Shown one piece after another: positions 54,764 through 64,000 of a stretch of 64,000 nt of DNA. The DNA lies in the NCBI RefSeq assembly GCF_019443445.1, contig NZ_CP080378.1, forward strand, positions 1,736,001 through 1,800,000. Reading direction: 5' to 3'. This DNA comes from Massilia sp. PAMC28688 (GTDB lineage Bacteria > Pseudomonadota > Gammaproteobacteria > Burkholderiales > Burkholderiaceae_D). The stretch's first letter is position 1; each line of letters starts with the position of its first letter. Made by a program: the position numbers and the translations under genes. A model generated the notes under the pieces. That model was not told where the DNA came from. It did no database searches and saw only the letters and a program-made list of their open reading frames with translations.

Positions 54764-57028
54764 CTACAATTTCATCTCCAGGCGCGCAGTCCAGACGGTA
54801 AAGGTGCGCGAACGGGTGTCGGCCAGCACGATGCGGTTGTCGCCCTCCACCAGCCGGCCATTCAGGTAATCGTCGGCGTGGATGTTGGCCGCGCCAACGC
54901 GCACCTGGGTGCCGCTCCTGAACTTCCACAGGCCGTAGGCGTCGAGCTGGCGTTTCAGGCCGGCGCTGGTGCGCTCGGTCAGGCTGGTCTGCACCACCGT
55001 AGCCGGGGTCCAGTTCATGCTGCCGCCAAGCGTGAGCGGCATCTTCTTGAAGCGGTAGTCGGCGCCCAGGTTGGCCGTGTATGGCGCCTGTTGTTCCAGC
55101 CGGTTGTCCGGTCCCGGAATGCCGTCCACGCTGGACCAGAAGCGGCTGTAGTTGGCGCGCAGGTCCATATTGGGGACATTGGGCGCGCCGCGCATCAGGT
55201 CAGCCAGCTGCAGTTTCGCTTCCAGTTCAATCCCGCTGGTGCGCGCGCTGCCGATGTTCGATGGCGACGACAGGAAGCGCTGTACGCCGCCGGCATCGGT
55301 GTAGGTGCTCAGTTCGCGCCGCATCAGGTTATCGATCTGGCGCACAAAACCGCTGGCGCTGACAATGCCGTTCTTGCCGATGTAATGTTCATAGGCCAGA
55401 TCGAGGCCCTGCGCCAGCTCGGGCTTGAGGTCCGGGTTGCCGATGCGGTCCGGCCGCGTGGCGCTGTTCTGGCGCGAGAACACGGGCGCCGCAATCAGGT
55501 CATTGAGCGGCGGCGCGCGGTAGCTCTGCGTGTAGCTGGCGCGAATCTGGTCCTTTTCGCTGCCCGGCAGGCGCCACACCGAGTGCAGTACCGGACTCCA
55601 CACGCTGGTGCTGCTTTCGGTGTGGCGATTCGCATTGTCGGCATTGGTGCGAATGCCTTCCCAGCGCAGGCCCAGGTACACGCCCCACTTGGGCGTGATG
55701 TCCCATTCGTCCTGGATGAACATGGCGGCGCGCCGGCTGTCGGCCTCGAAGCTGTCGCCGGAGGCGCCAAACTGCGCCGCGCCGTTGACCAGCGCCACCG
55801 TGCTCTGCGTGCGGCGGGTCGCTTCCAGGTCCCAGCCGGCGGCCAGCAGGTGGCCCTTGGCCAGCGACTTGGTATATTTGCCGCCGTAGCTGATGCCGTT
55901 CTGCCGCGCGCGGTCGCTGTCGAGCAGCAGCGCGGTCTGCGCGCCGGTGGCGCTGTATTCCGTGCGCTGGGTTTCCGAGCGGCTGCGGCCACCGCCAAAG
56001 CCGAACTTGACGTCGAGCCGCGCCCCTTCCGGCATGCGGTGCAGCCAGTTGCCGAAGGCGCGCATGAAGGTGCCGTTGGTTGTGGACTGGCCAAGCGACA
56101 CCGCATACTCCGGTGTACTGAACAGCCCCGGCGTGGTGGTGGGCACGGGCAGGCGCTGGGTCAGCACGCTGTTGCTGTCGCCCTGGCTGCGGTTCGACAC
56201 CAGCATCGGCTGGAAGTTGAGCGTGTCGCCATTGTCGAAGCGGTAAGTCATGCGCGGCATGAGGTGCAGCGAACGGGTGGTGCGGCTGTCGCGACCGGCG
56301 ATGGTCTGCTCGCGCAGCAGCACGCCCTGGCCGTCGTAATCGGTGTACAAGGCCTCGCTCATATCGCGGCCGCGGTTGAGCGAGGCCGACCCGGTCAGCA
56401 GCCATGTCAGCTTGCCGCGCTTGCCGGGCATGGACAGCGATACGTTCGGGCTGTGCAAGCCGTCTTCGATGCTGTCGGCCAGTTTGAGCTGGATATCCTT
56501 TTGCTGGTAACCTTCCCGCAGCACGATGTTGATGGTGCCGGCAATGGCCTGGGTGCTGTGTTCGGCCACCGGCCCGCGCATGATTTCAATGCGCTCCACC
56601 TGGTCGGGCGCGAGCGACTCGATCGAAAAGCCCGCAGGCGGACGCTCGCCGTTGACCAGCATCTGCGTGTAGCCGTTGCCAAGGCCGCGCATGCGGGCCC
56701 CGCCGCTGCGTCCACCGCGGCCCGGGGGGCCGCCCATGGTCACGCCGGGCAGACGCTTGAGGATTTCACCGACATTGCTGTCGCCGTTGCGGTCCAGTTC
56801 TTCGCGCCCGAAAATCATCTTGGCCGCGGTGGCGTGCCGGCGCGTCTGGATCTCGTTGGGGCGCTCGCCGCTGACAGTGACCTGCTGCAGTTTCTCGCCT
56901 GCCTTGGGCACGGCCGGCGCCGGCTGCGCATCGGCCCCGGTGGCGGCAGGCGGTGCTTGCCGGGCGTGGGCGCTACTGGAAACGAGGGCGGACAACAACA
57001 GGCAGGCAAGCGGGGAGAGAGTGGTCAT
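54764..57028 (-). CDS. TonB-dependent outer-membrane receptor
   Basis: 754 aa. Signal peptide, then a TonB-box-like region and plug domain: QQVTVSGERPNEI, ELDRNGDSNVGEILKRLPGV, GLGNGYTQMLVNGERPPAGF, RIEIMRGPVAEHSTQAIAG. A 22-strand barrel follows, ending in an aromatic-type last strand (TVWTARLEMKL). Ligand is not deducible; siderophores, peptides or glycans are possible. The upstream (57029-57190) region has no obvious Fur box. Stands alone, divergent from the acyltransferase. Confidence 0.92.
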   Translation of the reverse strand: MTTLSPLACLLLSALVSSSAHARQAPPAATGADAQPAPAVPKAGEKLQQVTVSGERPNEIQTRRHATAAKMIFGREELDRNGDSNVGEILKRLPGVTMGGPPGRGGRSGGARMRGLGNGYTQMLVNGERPPAGFSIESLAPDQVERIEIMRGPVAEHSTQAIAGTINIVLREGYQQKDIQLKLADSIEDGLHSPNVSLSMPGKRGKLTWLLTGSASLNRGRDMSEALYTDYDGQGVLLREQTIAGRDSRTTRSLHLMPRMTYRFDNGDTLNFQPMLVSNRSQGDSNSVLTQRLPVPTTTPGLFSTPEYAVSLGQSTTNGTFMRAFGNWLHRMPEGARLDVKFGFGGGRSRSETQRTEYSATGAQTALLLDSDRARQNGISYGGKYTKSLAKGHLLAAGWDLEATRRTQSTVALVNGAAQFGASGDSFEADSRRAAMFIQDEWDITPKWGVYLGLRWEGIRTNADNANRHTESSTSVWSPVLHSVWRLPGSEKDQIRASYTQSYRAPPLNDLIAAPVFSRQNSATRPDRIGNPDLKPELAQGLDLAYEHYIGKNGIVSASGFVRQIDNLMRRELSTYTDAGGVQRFLSSPSNIGSARTSGIELEAKLQLADLMRGAPNVPNMDLRANYSRFWSSVDGIPGPDNRLEQQAPYTANLGADYRFKKMPLTLGGSMNWTPATVVQTSLTERTSAGLKRQLDAYGLWKFRSGTQVRVGAANIHADDYLNGRLVEGDNRIVLADTRSRTFTVWTARLEMKL

Positions 57029-57190
57029 GAAAATCGCGGAGAGTACGGCAAGGGCGGAAAAGATGAAATCATTGTAGCTTCTGCACTGCGATAAATACTT
57101 TCTCCGACCACATTTTTACTTTTCGATACATGTGCTGCACTGCACACAAGCTGCGGTATCATCGCTGCACAGGGTGGCAGGCGAGGCAGG

Positions 57191-58261
57191 ATGGACAGGC
57201 ATTTTTCCCTTTATCTGGACCTATTGCGTTTCTGCGCGGCAGTGCTGGTGGTGCTCGCCCACTATGGACAGCAGCGGTTTTTTATTCCCTCGGGAAATCA
57301 TCTCTACGACTTCGGGCGCGAAGCCGTCATCGTCTTCTTCGTGCTGTCCGGCCTGGTCATTGCCCACACCACCGCCGTCAAGAAAGCGTCGCTAAAAGAA
57401 TACATTGCAGCGCGCTGCGCACGTATGTATGTCACCGTGATCCCGATGCTCGTGCTCTCGTTTTTGCTCGCCGCGCTGCTGCCGGCCCAGGCCGGCACCG
57501 CCGTTGCCGGCGCCTACCAGCTCGCCAAACTGTACATCTACATTCCCCTGCACCTGCTGTTCATGGGCGAACTGTGGCAGCTGGCCGAAGTGCCGCCCTT
57601 CCTGGCGCAGTACTGGTCGCTCAGCTATGAAGTCTGGTACTACGTGCTCTTCGGCATCGTGTTCTACCTGCGGGGCGCCCTGCGCACCGTGCTCGCGGCC
57701 GCCGTCCTGCTGCTGATCGGCCCCAAGCTGTGGCTGCTCTTGCCGGTGTGGCTGGCAGGGGTGTGGGTGTATCGCCACCAGCAATGCCTGCCCGTGGCGC
57801 CGCCCGTGGCACGGGCCGGCTGCGTTGCCACCGTGGCCCTGCTGGTGGCCTGGAAATGGTTTGCGCTCGACATTGCCCTGCGCGCGCTGGGGCGCGAACT
57901 GTGGCCCTTCCCCGGATTTTCGCTGGGCTCGGCAGACCGCTACCTGGCCGACTACGCCGTCTGCCTGCTCGTGTGCCTGCATTTCTTGTGCGCGCGCCAG
58001 GCGCAGTTCTCGTTCCCGCCCGCCGTGGCCGGCGTAATCCGCACGCTGGCCGGATACTCGTTCACGCTTTACCTGGTGCATGGCCTGGTACTGGGCGTGT
58101 GGCCGCGCCTGTTTGCCCACGATCCGGCCAGTGCCCTTGATATTGCCCTCCTGACCATATGCGTGGCCGGCGCCACGCTTGTTATCGGCAATGTCACGGA
58201 ACAGCGCAAACCCGGCCTGCAGCGGCGCCTGAACGTTGTTTTTGGCACGCAGCGATCCTGA
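57191..58261 (+). CDS. Membrane acyltransferase family 3 (OafA/YrhL-like)
   Basis: 356 aa, about ten membrane helices. Starts MDRHFSLYLDLLRFCAAVLVVLAHYGQQ with the conserved catalytic His in the first helix (R-x10-H type), then FFVLSGLVIAHTT and AARCARMYVTVIPMLV (RRxxR-like region), WSLSYEVWYYVLF (E in the fourth block). Such enzymes O-acetylate surface glycans or lipids. It could modify the exopolysaccharide but is far from the cluster, so specificity is open. Confidence 0.92.
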   Translation: MDRHFSLYLDLLRFCAAVLVVLAHYGQQRFFIPSGNHLYDFGREAVIVFFVLSGLVIAHTTAVKKASLKEYIAARCARMYVTVIPMLVLSFLLAALLPAQAGTAVAGAYQLAKLYIYIPLHLLFMGELWQLAEVPPFLAQYWSLSYEVWYYVLFGIVFYLRGALRTVLAAAVLLLIGPKLWLLLPVWLAGVWVYRHQQCLPVAPPVARAGCVATVALLVAWKWFALDIALRALGRELWPFPGFSLGSADRYLADYAVCLLVCLHFLCARQAQFSFPPAVAGVIRTLAGYSFTLYLVHGLVLGVWPRLFAHDPASALDIALLTICVAGATLVIGNVTEQRKPGLQRRLNVVFGTQRS

Positions 58262-58310
58262 TTCTCCGGGCCAAACGCGTGCGCCCGGGACGGTGCCGCC
58301 AGAACGGGTT

Positions 58311-58316
58311 TATACT
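58311..58316 (+). promoter_or_regulatory. -10-like box before the S41 peptidase
   Basis: TATACT 60 nt before the ATG at 58376. No good -35 at 17 nt (GACGGT). Low confidence. Confidence 0.3.
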
Positions 58317-58375
58317 CGATTTGCGCTACCCCGAGCGCAACACCCATATACCTTTTAGCAACGAACGAGCTCACC

Positions 58376-59812
58376 ATGGGTCCTACCCTCAAAAATTCCG
58401 GCCTTGTCAGCGTGGGCCTCATCGCCGGCATGGCAATATCGATGCAATTTTCCGCGCTTGCGCAGCGGCCGGTGGCGGCCGACATGCCCATCGAAGAGCT
58501 GCGCCAGCTGGCCGATGTCTATGGCCTCATCAAGTCCGACTATGTGGAATCGGTGGAAGACAAGCAGCTGCTCACCAACGCCATGACCGGCATGGTGGCC
58601 GCGCTCGACCCGCATTCGGCCTACCTCGACCAGAAAGCGTTTCGCGAGCTGCGCGAAGGCACCGAAGGCAAGTTCGTGGGCCTGGGCATCGAAATCGGCG
58701 CCAGCGAGGAAGGCTACATCCGCATCGTTTCCCCGATCGAGGATTCGCCCGCCTACCGGGCCGGCATCAAGGCGGGCGACCTGATCACGCGCATCGACAG
58801 CGTGCCGGTGCAGGGACTGGCAATTGACGACGCCATCAAGCGCATGCGCGGCGAACCCAATACCAAGGTCACGCTGACGGTGGTGCGCAAGGAAGCGCCG
58901 GCGCCGCTGGCGTTTACCATCACGCGCCAGGAAATCATCCAGAAGAGCGTCAAGGCCAAGATCGTGGAACCGGGCTACGCCTGGCTGCGCATTTCCCAGT
59001 TCCAGGAGCCGACCCTGGACGACATGGCCGCGCGCATCAAGGCGCTGTACCAGCAAGACCCCAAGCTCAAGGGCATCGTGCTGGACCTGCGCAACGACCC
59101 CGGCGGGCTGCTGCAAGGCGCCATTGGCGTGTCTGCCGCCTTCCTGCCGCCCAAGGCGGAAATCGTGTCCACCAACGGCCAGCTGCCCGATTCGCGCCAG
59201 CGCTTTTACGGCGAGCCGGAAGATTACGCGCTCGAAGCGAACCGCGATTCGCTCGCCGGCCTGCCTGCCGCCCTCAAGACCGTGCCCCTGGCGGTACTGG
59301 TCAACACCGGTTCCGCGTCCGCGTCCGAAATCGTGGCCGGCGCGCTGCAGGACTACAAGCGCGCCGCCATCATCGGCAGCCAGACCTTCGGCAAGGGCTC
59401 GGTGCAGACCATCCGCCAGCTCACGGCCGACACCGCCGTCAAGCTGACCACCGCGCGCTACTACACGCCCAAGGGACGCTCCATCCAGGCGCGCGGCATC
59501 ATGCCCGACTTCCTGGTCGACGAAAACGCCGACGGCGACGGCCTCAATGGCTTGCGCATGCGCGAATCGGACCTGGAAAAGCACCTGTCCAACGAGGGCG
59601 AACAGGCGGCGGCAGCGGCCACCAACGACGAGCTGGAAGAGCAGCTGCGCGTCATGGCCGCCGAGCGCAACCGCAAGCCGCTGGAATATGGCAGTAGCGA
59701 AGACTTCCAGCTGCAGCAGGCACTCAACCACCTGAAGGGCTTGCCAATGCAGCTGTCCAAGGGCAGCAAGAAAGCCACGCTGGCCCAGGGCGCGCTGCCG
59801 GCCAAACCGTAG
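58376..59812 (+). CDS. ctpA: S41-family carboxy-terminal processing peptidase
   Basis: 478 aa. A hydrophobic N-terminus (about 10-30) acts as signal or anchor. PDZ domain about 98-170 (VGLGIEIGASEEGYIRI and AYRAGIKAGDLITRID). Catalytic region with GSASASEIVAGAL (Ser nucleophile within 313-317) and Lys340 in FGKGSVQT. Periplasmic Ser-Lys protease processing C-termini or tail-specific degradation of envelope proteins. Starts 114 nt after the acyltransferase and is closed by a terminator. Confidence 0.95.
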   Translation: MGPTLKNSGLVSVGLIAGMAISMQFSALAQRPVAADMPIEELRQLADVYGLIKSDYVESVEDKQLLTNAMTGMVAALDPHSAYLDQKAFRELREGTEGKFVGLGIEIGASEEGYIRIVSPIEDSPAYRAGIKAGDLITRIDSVPVQGLAIDDAIKRMRGEPNTKVTLTVVRKEAPAPLAFTITRQEIIQKSVKAKIVEPGYAWLRISQFQEPTLDDMAARIKALYQQDPKLKGIVLDLRNDPGGLLQGAIGVSAAFLPPKAEIVSTNGQLPDSRQRFYGEPEDYALEANRDSLAGLPAALKTVPLAVLVNTGSASASEIVAGALQDYKRAAIIGSQTFGKGSVQTIRQLTADTAVKLTTARYYTPKGRSIQARGIMPDFLVDENADGDGLNGLRMRESDLEKHLSNEGEQAAAAATNDELEEQLRVMAAERNRKPLEYGSSEDFQLQQALNHLKGLPMQLSKGSKKATLAQGALPAKP

Positions 59813-59828
59813 CGACGTTCCCGGCACT

Positions 59829-59869
59829 GCCCGGCCCCCTGTTTTCCGACAGCCGGGCGGGCTTTTTTT
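59829..59869 (+). terminator. Terminator of the S41 peptidase gene
   Basis: GCCCGG (59829-59834) pairs with CCGGGC (59853-59858); a further GGGC then seven Ts (59863-59869). Loop of 18 nt, so moderately convincing. Confidence 0.65.
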
Positions 59870-59945
59870 GCTTGCGCCATTGCGGCCAAGTGTAGAATCA
59901 CCGGCACGCGCCGGCCCTCCGGCTTCACCCTATTGAAAGTATGAT

Positions 59946-61067
59946 ATGAAACAAGTCGTCATCAGTGGCACTGGCCTCTTCACGCCGCCCCACTCCATCT
60001 CCAACGAAGAGCTGGTCGTTGCCTTCAACGCCTATGCGGAACAGTTCAACGCCGACAACGCCGAGGCCATCGCCAGCGGCGAAGTGGCCGCCATCGAAGG
60101 CTCGAGCGCAGCGTTTATCGAAAAGGCATCGGGCATCAAATCGCGCTACGTGATGGAAAAGAGCGGCATCATCGATCCCGGCCACATGACGGCGCGTATT
60201 GCCGAGCGCAGCGACGAAGAGCTGTCGCTGCAGGCCGAAATGTGCGTGGAAGCCGCGCGCCAGGCGCTCGACCGCGCGCAAAAATCAGCCTCCGACATTG
60301 ACATGGTGCTGGTGGCCTGCTCCAACATGCAGCGCGCCTATCCGGCCATGGCGGTGGAGGTGCAGGAAGCGCTGGGCATCGACGGCTTTGGCTTTGACAT
60401 GAACGTGGCCTGTTCCTCGGCCACTTTCGGCATCCAGACCGCGATGGCGGCGGTGCAAAGCGGCCAGGCGCGCGCGGTACTTGTGCTCAATCCCGAGATC
60501 ACCAGCGGCCACCTGAACTTCCGTGACCGCGACAGCCACTTCATTTTTGGAGATGCCTGCACCGCCATCGTGGTGGAAGCGGCCGACACGGCACGCGGCG
60601 AGCACCAGTTCGAGATCCTCGAATCCAAGCTCAAGACCAAGTTTTCCAACAATATCCGCAACAACTTCGGCTTCATGAACCGGTTTGACGAATCGGGCGT
60701 GGGCAAGCCGGACAAGCTGTTCCGCCAGCAGGGCCGCAAGGTGTTCAAGGAAGTGTGCCCGATGGCTGCCGAGATGATCAAGGATACCGTGACAAAGGCC
60801 GGGCTGGAAGTGGAGCAGGTCAAGCGCTACTGGCTGCACCAGGCTAACCTGAACATGAACCTGCTGATCACGCGCATGCTGCTCGGCCGCGATGCCGAGC
60901 CGACCGAAGCACCCGTCATCCTCGATACCTACGCCAATACCTCGTCGGCCGGTTCCATCATCGCTTTCCACAAGTACCAGGACGACATGCCAGCCGGCTC
61001 GCACGGCGTGATCTGCTCGTTCGGGGCCGGCTACTCGATCGGCTGCGTGGTGGTGCGCAAGAAGTAA
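59946..61067 (+). CDS. fabH: Beta-ketoacyl-ACP synthase III-type enzyme
   Basis: 373 aa, longer than typical FabH by about 50 residues. KASIII triad: Cys156 in NVACSSATFG, His298 in YWLHQANLNMN and Asn331 in YANTSSAGSI. The gene symbol follows the general family; the exact subtype (fatty acid initiation versus an alternative FabH-like enzyme) cannot be told. Closed by a strong terminator (61091-61118). Cytoplasmic condensation of acyl-CoA with malonyl-ACP. Confidence 0.88.
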   Translation: MKQVVISGTGLFTPPHSISNEELVVAFNAYAEQFNADNAEAIASGEVAAIEGSSAAFIEKASGIKSRYVMEKSGIIDPGHMTARIAERSDEELSLQAEMCVEAARQALDRAQKSASDIDMVLVACSNMQRAYPAMAVEVQEALGIDGFGFDMNVACSSATFGIQTAMAAVQSGQARAVLVLNPEITSGHLNFRDRDSHFIFGDACTAIVVEAADTARGEHQFEILESKLKTKFSNNIRNNFGFMNRFDESGVGKPDKLFRQQGRKVFKEVCPMAAEMIKDTVTKAGLEVEQVKRYWLHQANLNMNLLITRMLLGRDAEPTEAPVILDTYANTSSAGSIIAFHKYQDDMPAGSHGVICSFGAGYSIGCVVVRKK

Positions 61068-61395
61068 GCGCGGCCTGCAGCATGCAAGAAGGGGCGGATG
61101 ATTGGTCCGCCCCTTTTTTATTTGTCACGCCTCCTTGGCTGCCGCGCCGGCTCAAGAACGCCTGCCACGATTCCCACACCTGGTTCGGATCCACGTCGGC
61201 ATAGCCACGCTCGGCCTCCAGCGCCAGCTTCTGGGCCTGCGTCATCATCACGCAATGGCAATGGTCGCGCGCGATGATCACCTCGACCTTGGTCAAGGGC
61301 CGCTGCTTGCGCTCCTGGAGCGCAAGCAGGAGAACCGCCAGTGGTGGCACGGGGACAGGACTGAGGCTATCGGGCGAGTCGGGCGTGTCGGACAT
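60958..61395 (-). CDS. Hypothetical protein downstream of FadH
   Basis: 145 aa from ATG 61395 with GGGAGGGAA right before. The first about 92 residues look protein-like: acidic/Pro start, hydrophobic PPLAVLLLALQERKQRP, then helix TKVEVIIARDHCHCVMMTQAQKLALEAERGYADVD, a segment PNQVWESWQAFLSRR. The remainder runs through the KASIII terminator and into its coding region antisense and becomes Arg/Ser-rich, so the true end is probably earlier in relatives or the frame was altered. No family recognised. It follows fadH by 29 nt on the same strand. Confidence 0.5.
   Translation of the reverse strand: MSDTPDSPDSLSPVPVPPLAVLLLALQERKQRPLTKVEVIIARDHCHCVMMTQAQKLALEAERGYADVDPNQVWESWQAFLSRRGSQGGVTNKKGADQSSAPSCMLQAALTSCAPPRSRSSSRPRTSRSRRASRLACRPGTCGKR
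61091..61118 (+). terminator. Rho-independent terminator after the KASIII gene
   Basis: GGGGCGGA (61091-61098), loop TGATTGG, TCCGCCCC (61106-61113), then TTTTTT. Lies inside the open frame of the opposite-strand hypothetical gene. Confidence 0.9.
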
Positions 61396-61424
61396 GTTCC
61401 CTCCCTTTGATTTAGCAGGCAAGT

Positions 61425-63515
<2,091 letters not shown>

Positions 63516-63627
63516 CTAATTTTTGGAAATGATGTCAGTACGGCCACGTCAATACAGATGTCCGGGGCGCGCACGACTGATGCGGGGCGCGCTTGTCATG
63601 GACGGGGCTTTACCGTAGGCTGGTCCC

Positions 63628-64000
63628 ATGCACCCGCGCGCCCTCCTCTGCTGCCTGATGTTCGCGTGCGCCGCCCCGGTTCTGGCGGCGCCGCTTGACG
63701 TTGCGGCCAGGCGTGTCGAAGTCGACGGCGAACAGATTTTCGAAGTGGTCGCCAGCGGCACCGTCAAGGCATCGCAGGCTGCGGTGTGGAAGGTCCTCAC
63801 CGATTACGAACGCATGCCCGAATTTGTGCCGGACCTGGAAAAGACGCGCCTGTTGTCCCGCAACGGCAACCGCGCCATCCTGGAGCAGGCCGGCGTGGCA
63901 CGCTTCATGTTCCTGAGCCGGAACATCCACCTGGTGGTGCAGGCACACGAAACGCCGATGAGCGCCATCGACATTTCGCTCGTCACGGGCGACATGAAAA
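63628..64000 (+). CDS. SRPBCC/START-like polyketide cyclase-type protein, N-terminal part
   Basis: The gene runs past the window end; 124 codons are visible. Signal peptide (MHPRALLCCLMFACAAPVLA), then VEVDGEQIFEVVASGTVKAS, AAVWKVLTDYERMPEFVPDL, the usual opening of the helix-grip fold, and a following strand region (RNGNRAILEQAG). Probably a periplasmic lipid-binding protein; ligand unknown. Confidence 0.85.
   Translation, partial: MHPRALLCCLMFACAAPVLAAPLDVAARRVEVDGEQIFEVVASGTVKASQAAVWKVLTDYERMPEFVPDLEKTRLLSRNGNRAILEQAGVARFMFLSRNIHLVVQAHETPMSAIDISLVTGDMK

Noticed and set aside
52391..57094. Very long open frame on the + strand opposite the peptidase and receptor genes
   Set aside because: Lies antisense to three well-supported genes; its composition (many His, Arg, Gln, Val and Ala) is the typical shadow of G+C-rich genes, with no domains.
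58265..58290. GC-rich hairpin after the acyltransferase gene
   Set aside because: No T run after the stem; long loop.

Overview
The window reads as a chromosomal segment of a G+C-rich betaproteobacterium, most likely Oxalobacteraceae (Massilia/Duganella-like). This rests on the dense exosortase A (XrtA/PEP-CTERM) exopolysaccharide locus, the codon usage and the accessory genes (diheme cytochrome c, M13 peptidases, FadH). No rRNA or other taxonomic marker is present, so the genus is inference.

Region 1 (1-18438, + strand) is one tightly packed operon, much of it joined by 1-20 nt gaps or ATGA-type overlaps. It encodes chain-length control (partial), a tyrosine autokinase, an outer-membrane protein, an AAA ATPase, a polysaccharide deacetylase, a FemAB-like protein, a glycosyltransferase, exosortase A fused to EpsI, a second glycosyltransferase, an asparagine-synthase-like amidotransferase, two more glycosyltransferases, a deacetylase-glycosyltransferase fusion and a flippase. 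Together these build and export an extracellular polysaccharide and carry the sorting enzyme for PEP-CTERM proteins. A cluster of inverted REP-like repeats (18478-18933) ends the operon.

Region 2 (18981-26935) starts with a ferredoxin-NADP reductase. Then comes the XrtA-associated metabolic module: PLP decarboxylase and AMP-forming ligase on the - strand; DegT-type aminotransferase, acyltransferase, acyl carrier protein and two atypical alpha/beta hydrolases on the + strand. The product of this module is unknown to me.

Region 3 (26944-35763, - strand) holds the PrsK/PrsR two-component system followed by a beta-helix protein, then the initiating phospho-sugar transferase and the two enzymes expected to make UDP-GalNAcA. 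Region 4 (35764-39762) is visibly richer in A/T, has two family 2 glycosyltransferases in long noncoding stretches, and ends at tRNA-Arg(CCG); it looks like an acquired islet.

Region 5 (40025-50297) has a diheme cytochrome c5, three tandem paralogous lipoproteins of 723, 876 and 781 aa, and on the opposite strand an XrtA-type O-glycosylation ligase preceded by an overlapping 40-aa membrane protein. The lipoproteins begin with what I read as a RIFT-barrel-like (PcRGLX/YetA-type) domain. This trio is the best candidate for an undescribed function, perhaps acting on the polysaccharide or glycan made by the neighbouring genes.

Region 6 (50442-64000) is mostly housekeeping: two tandem M13 metallopeptidases, a TonB-dependent receptor, a membrane acyltransferase, an S41 protease, a KASIII-type synthase, a small unknown protein, 2,4-dienoyl-CoA reductase and a partial SRPBCC protein. 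No CRISPR array, rRNA, insertion sequence or phage gene was seen, and no protein in the window carries a PEP-CTERM sorting tail.
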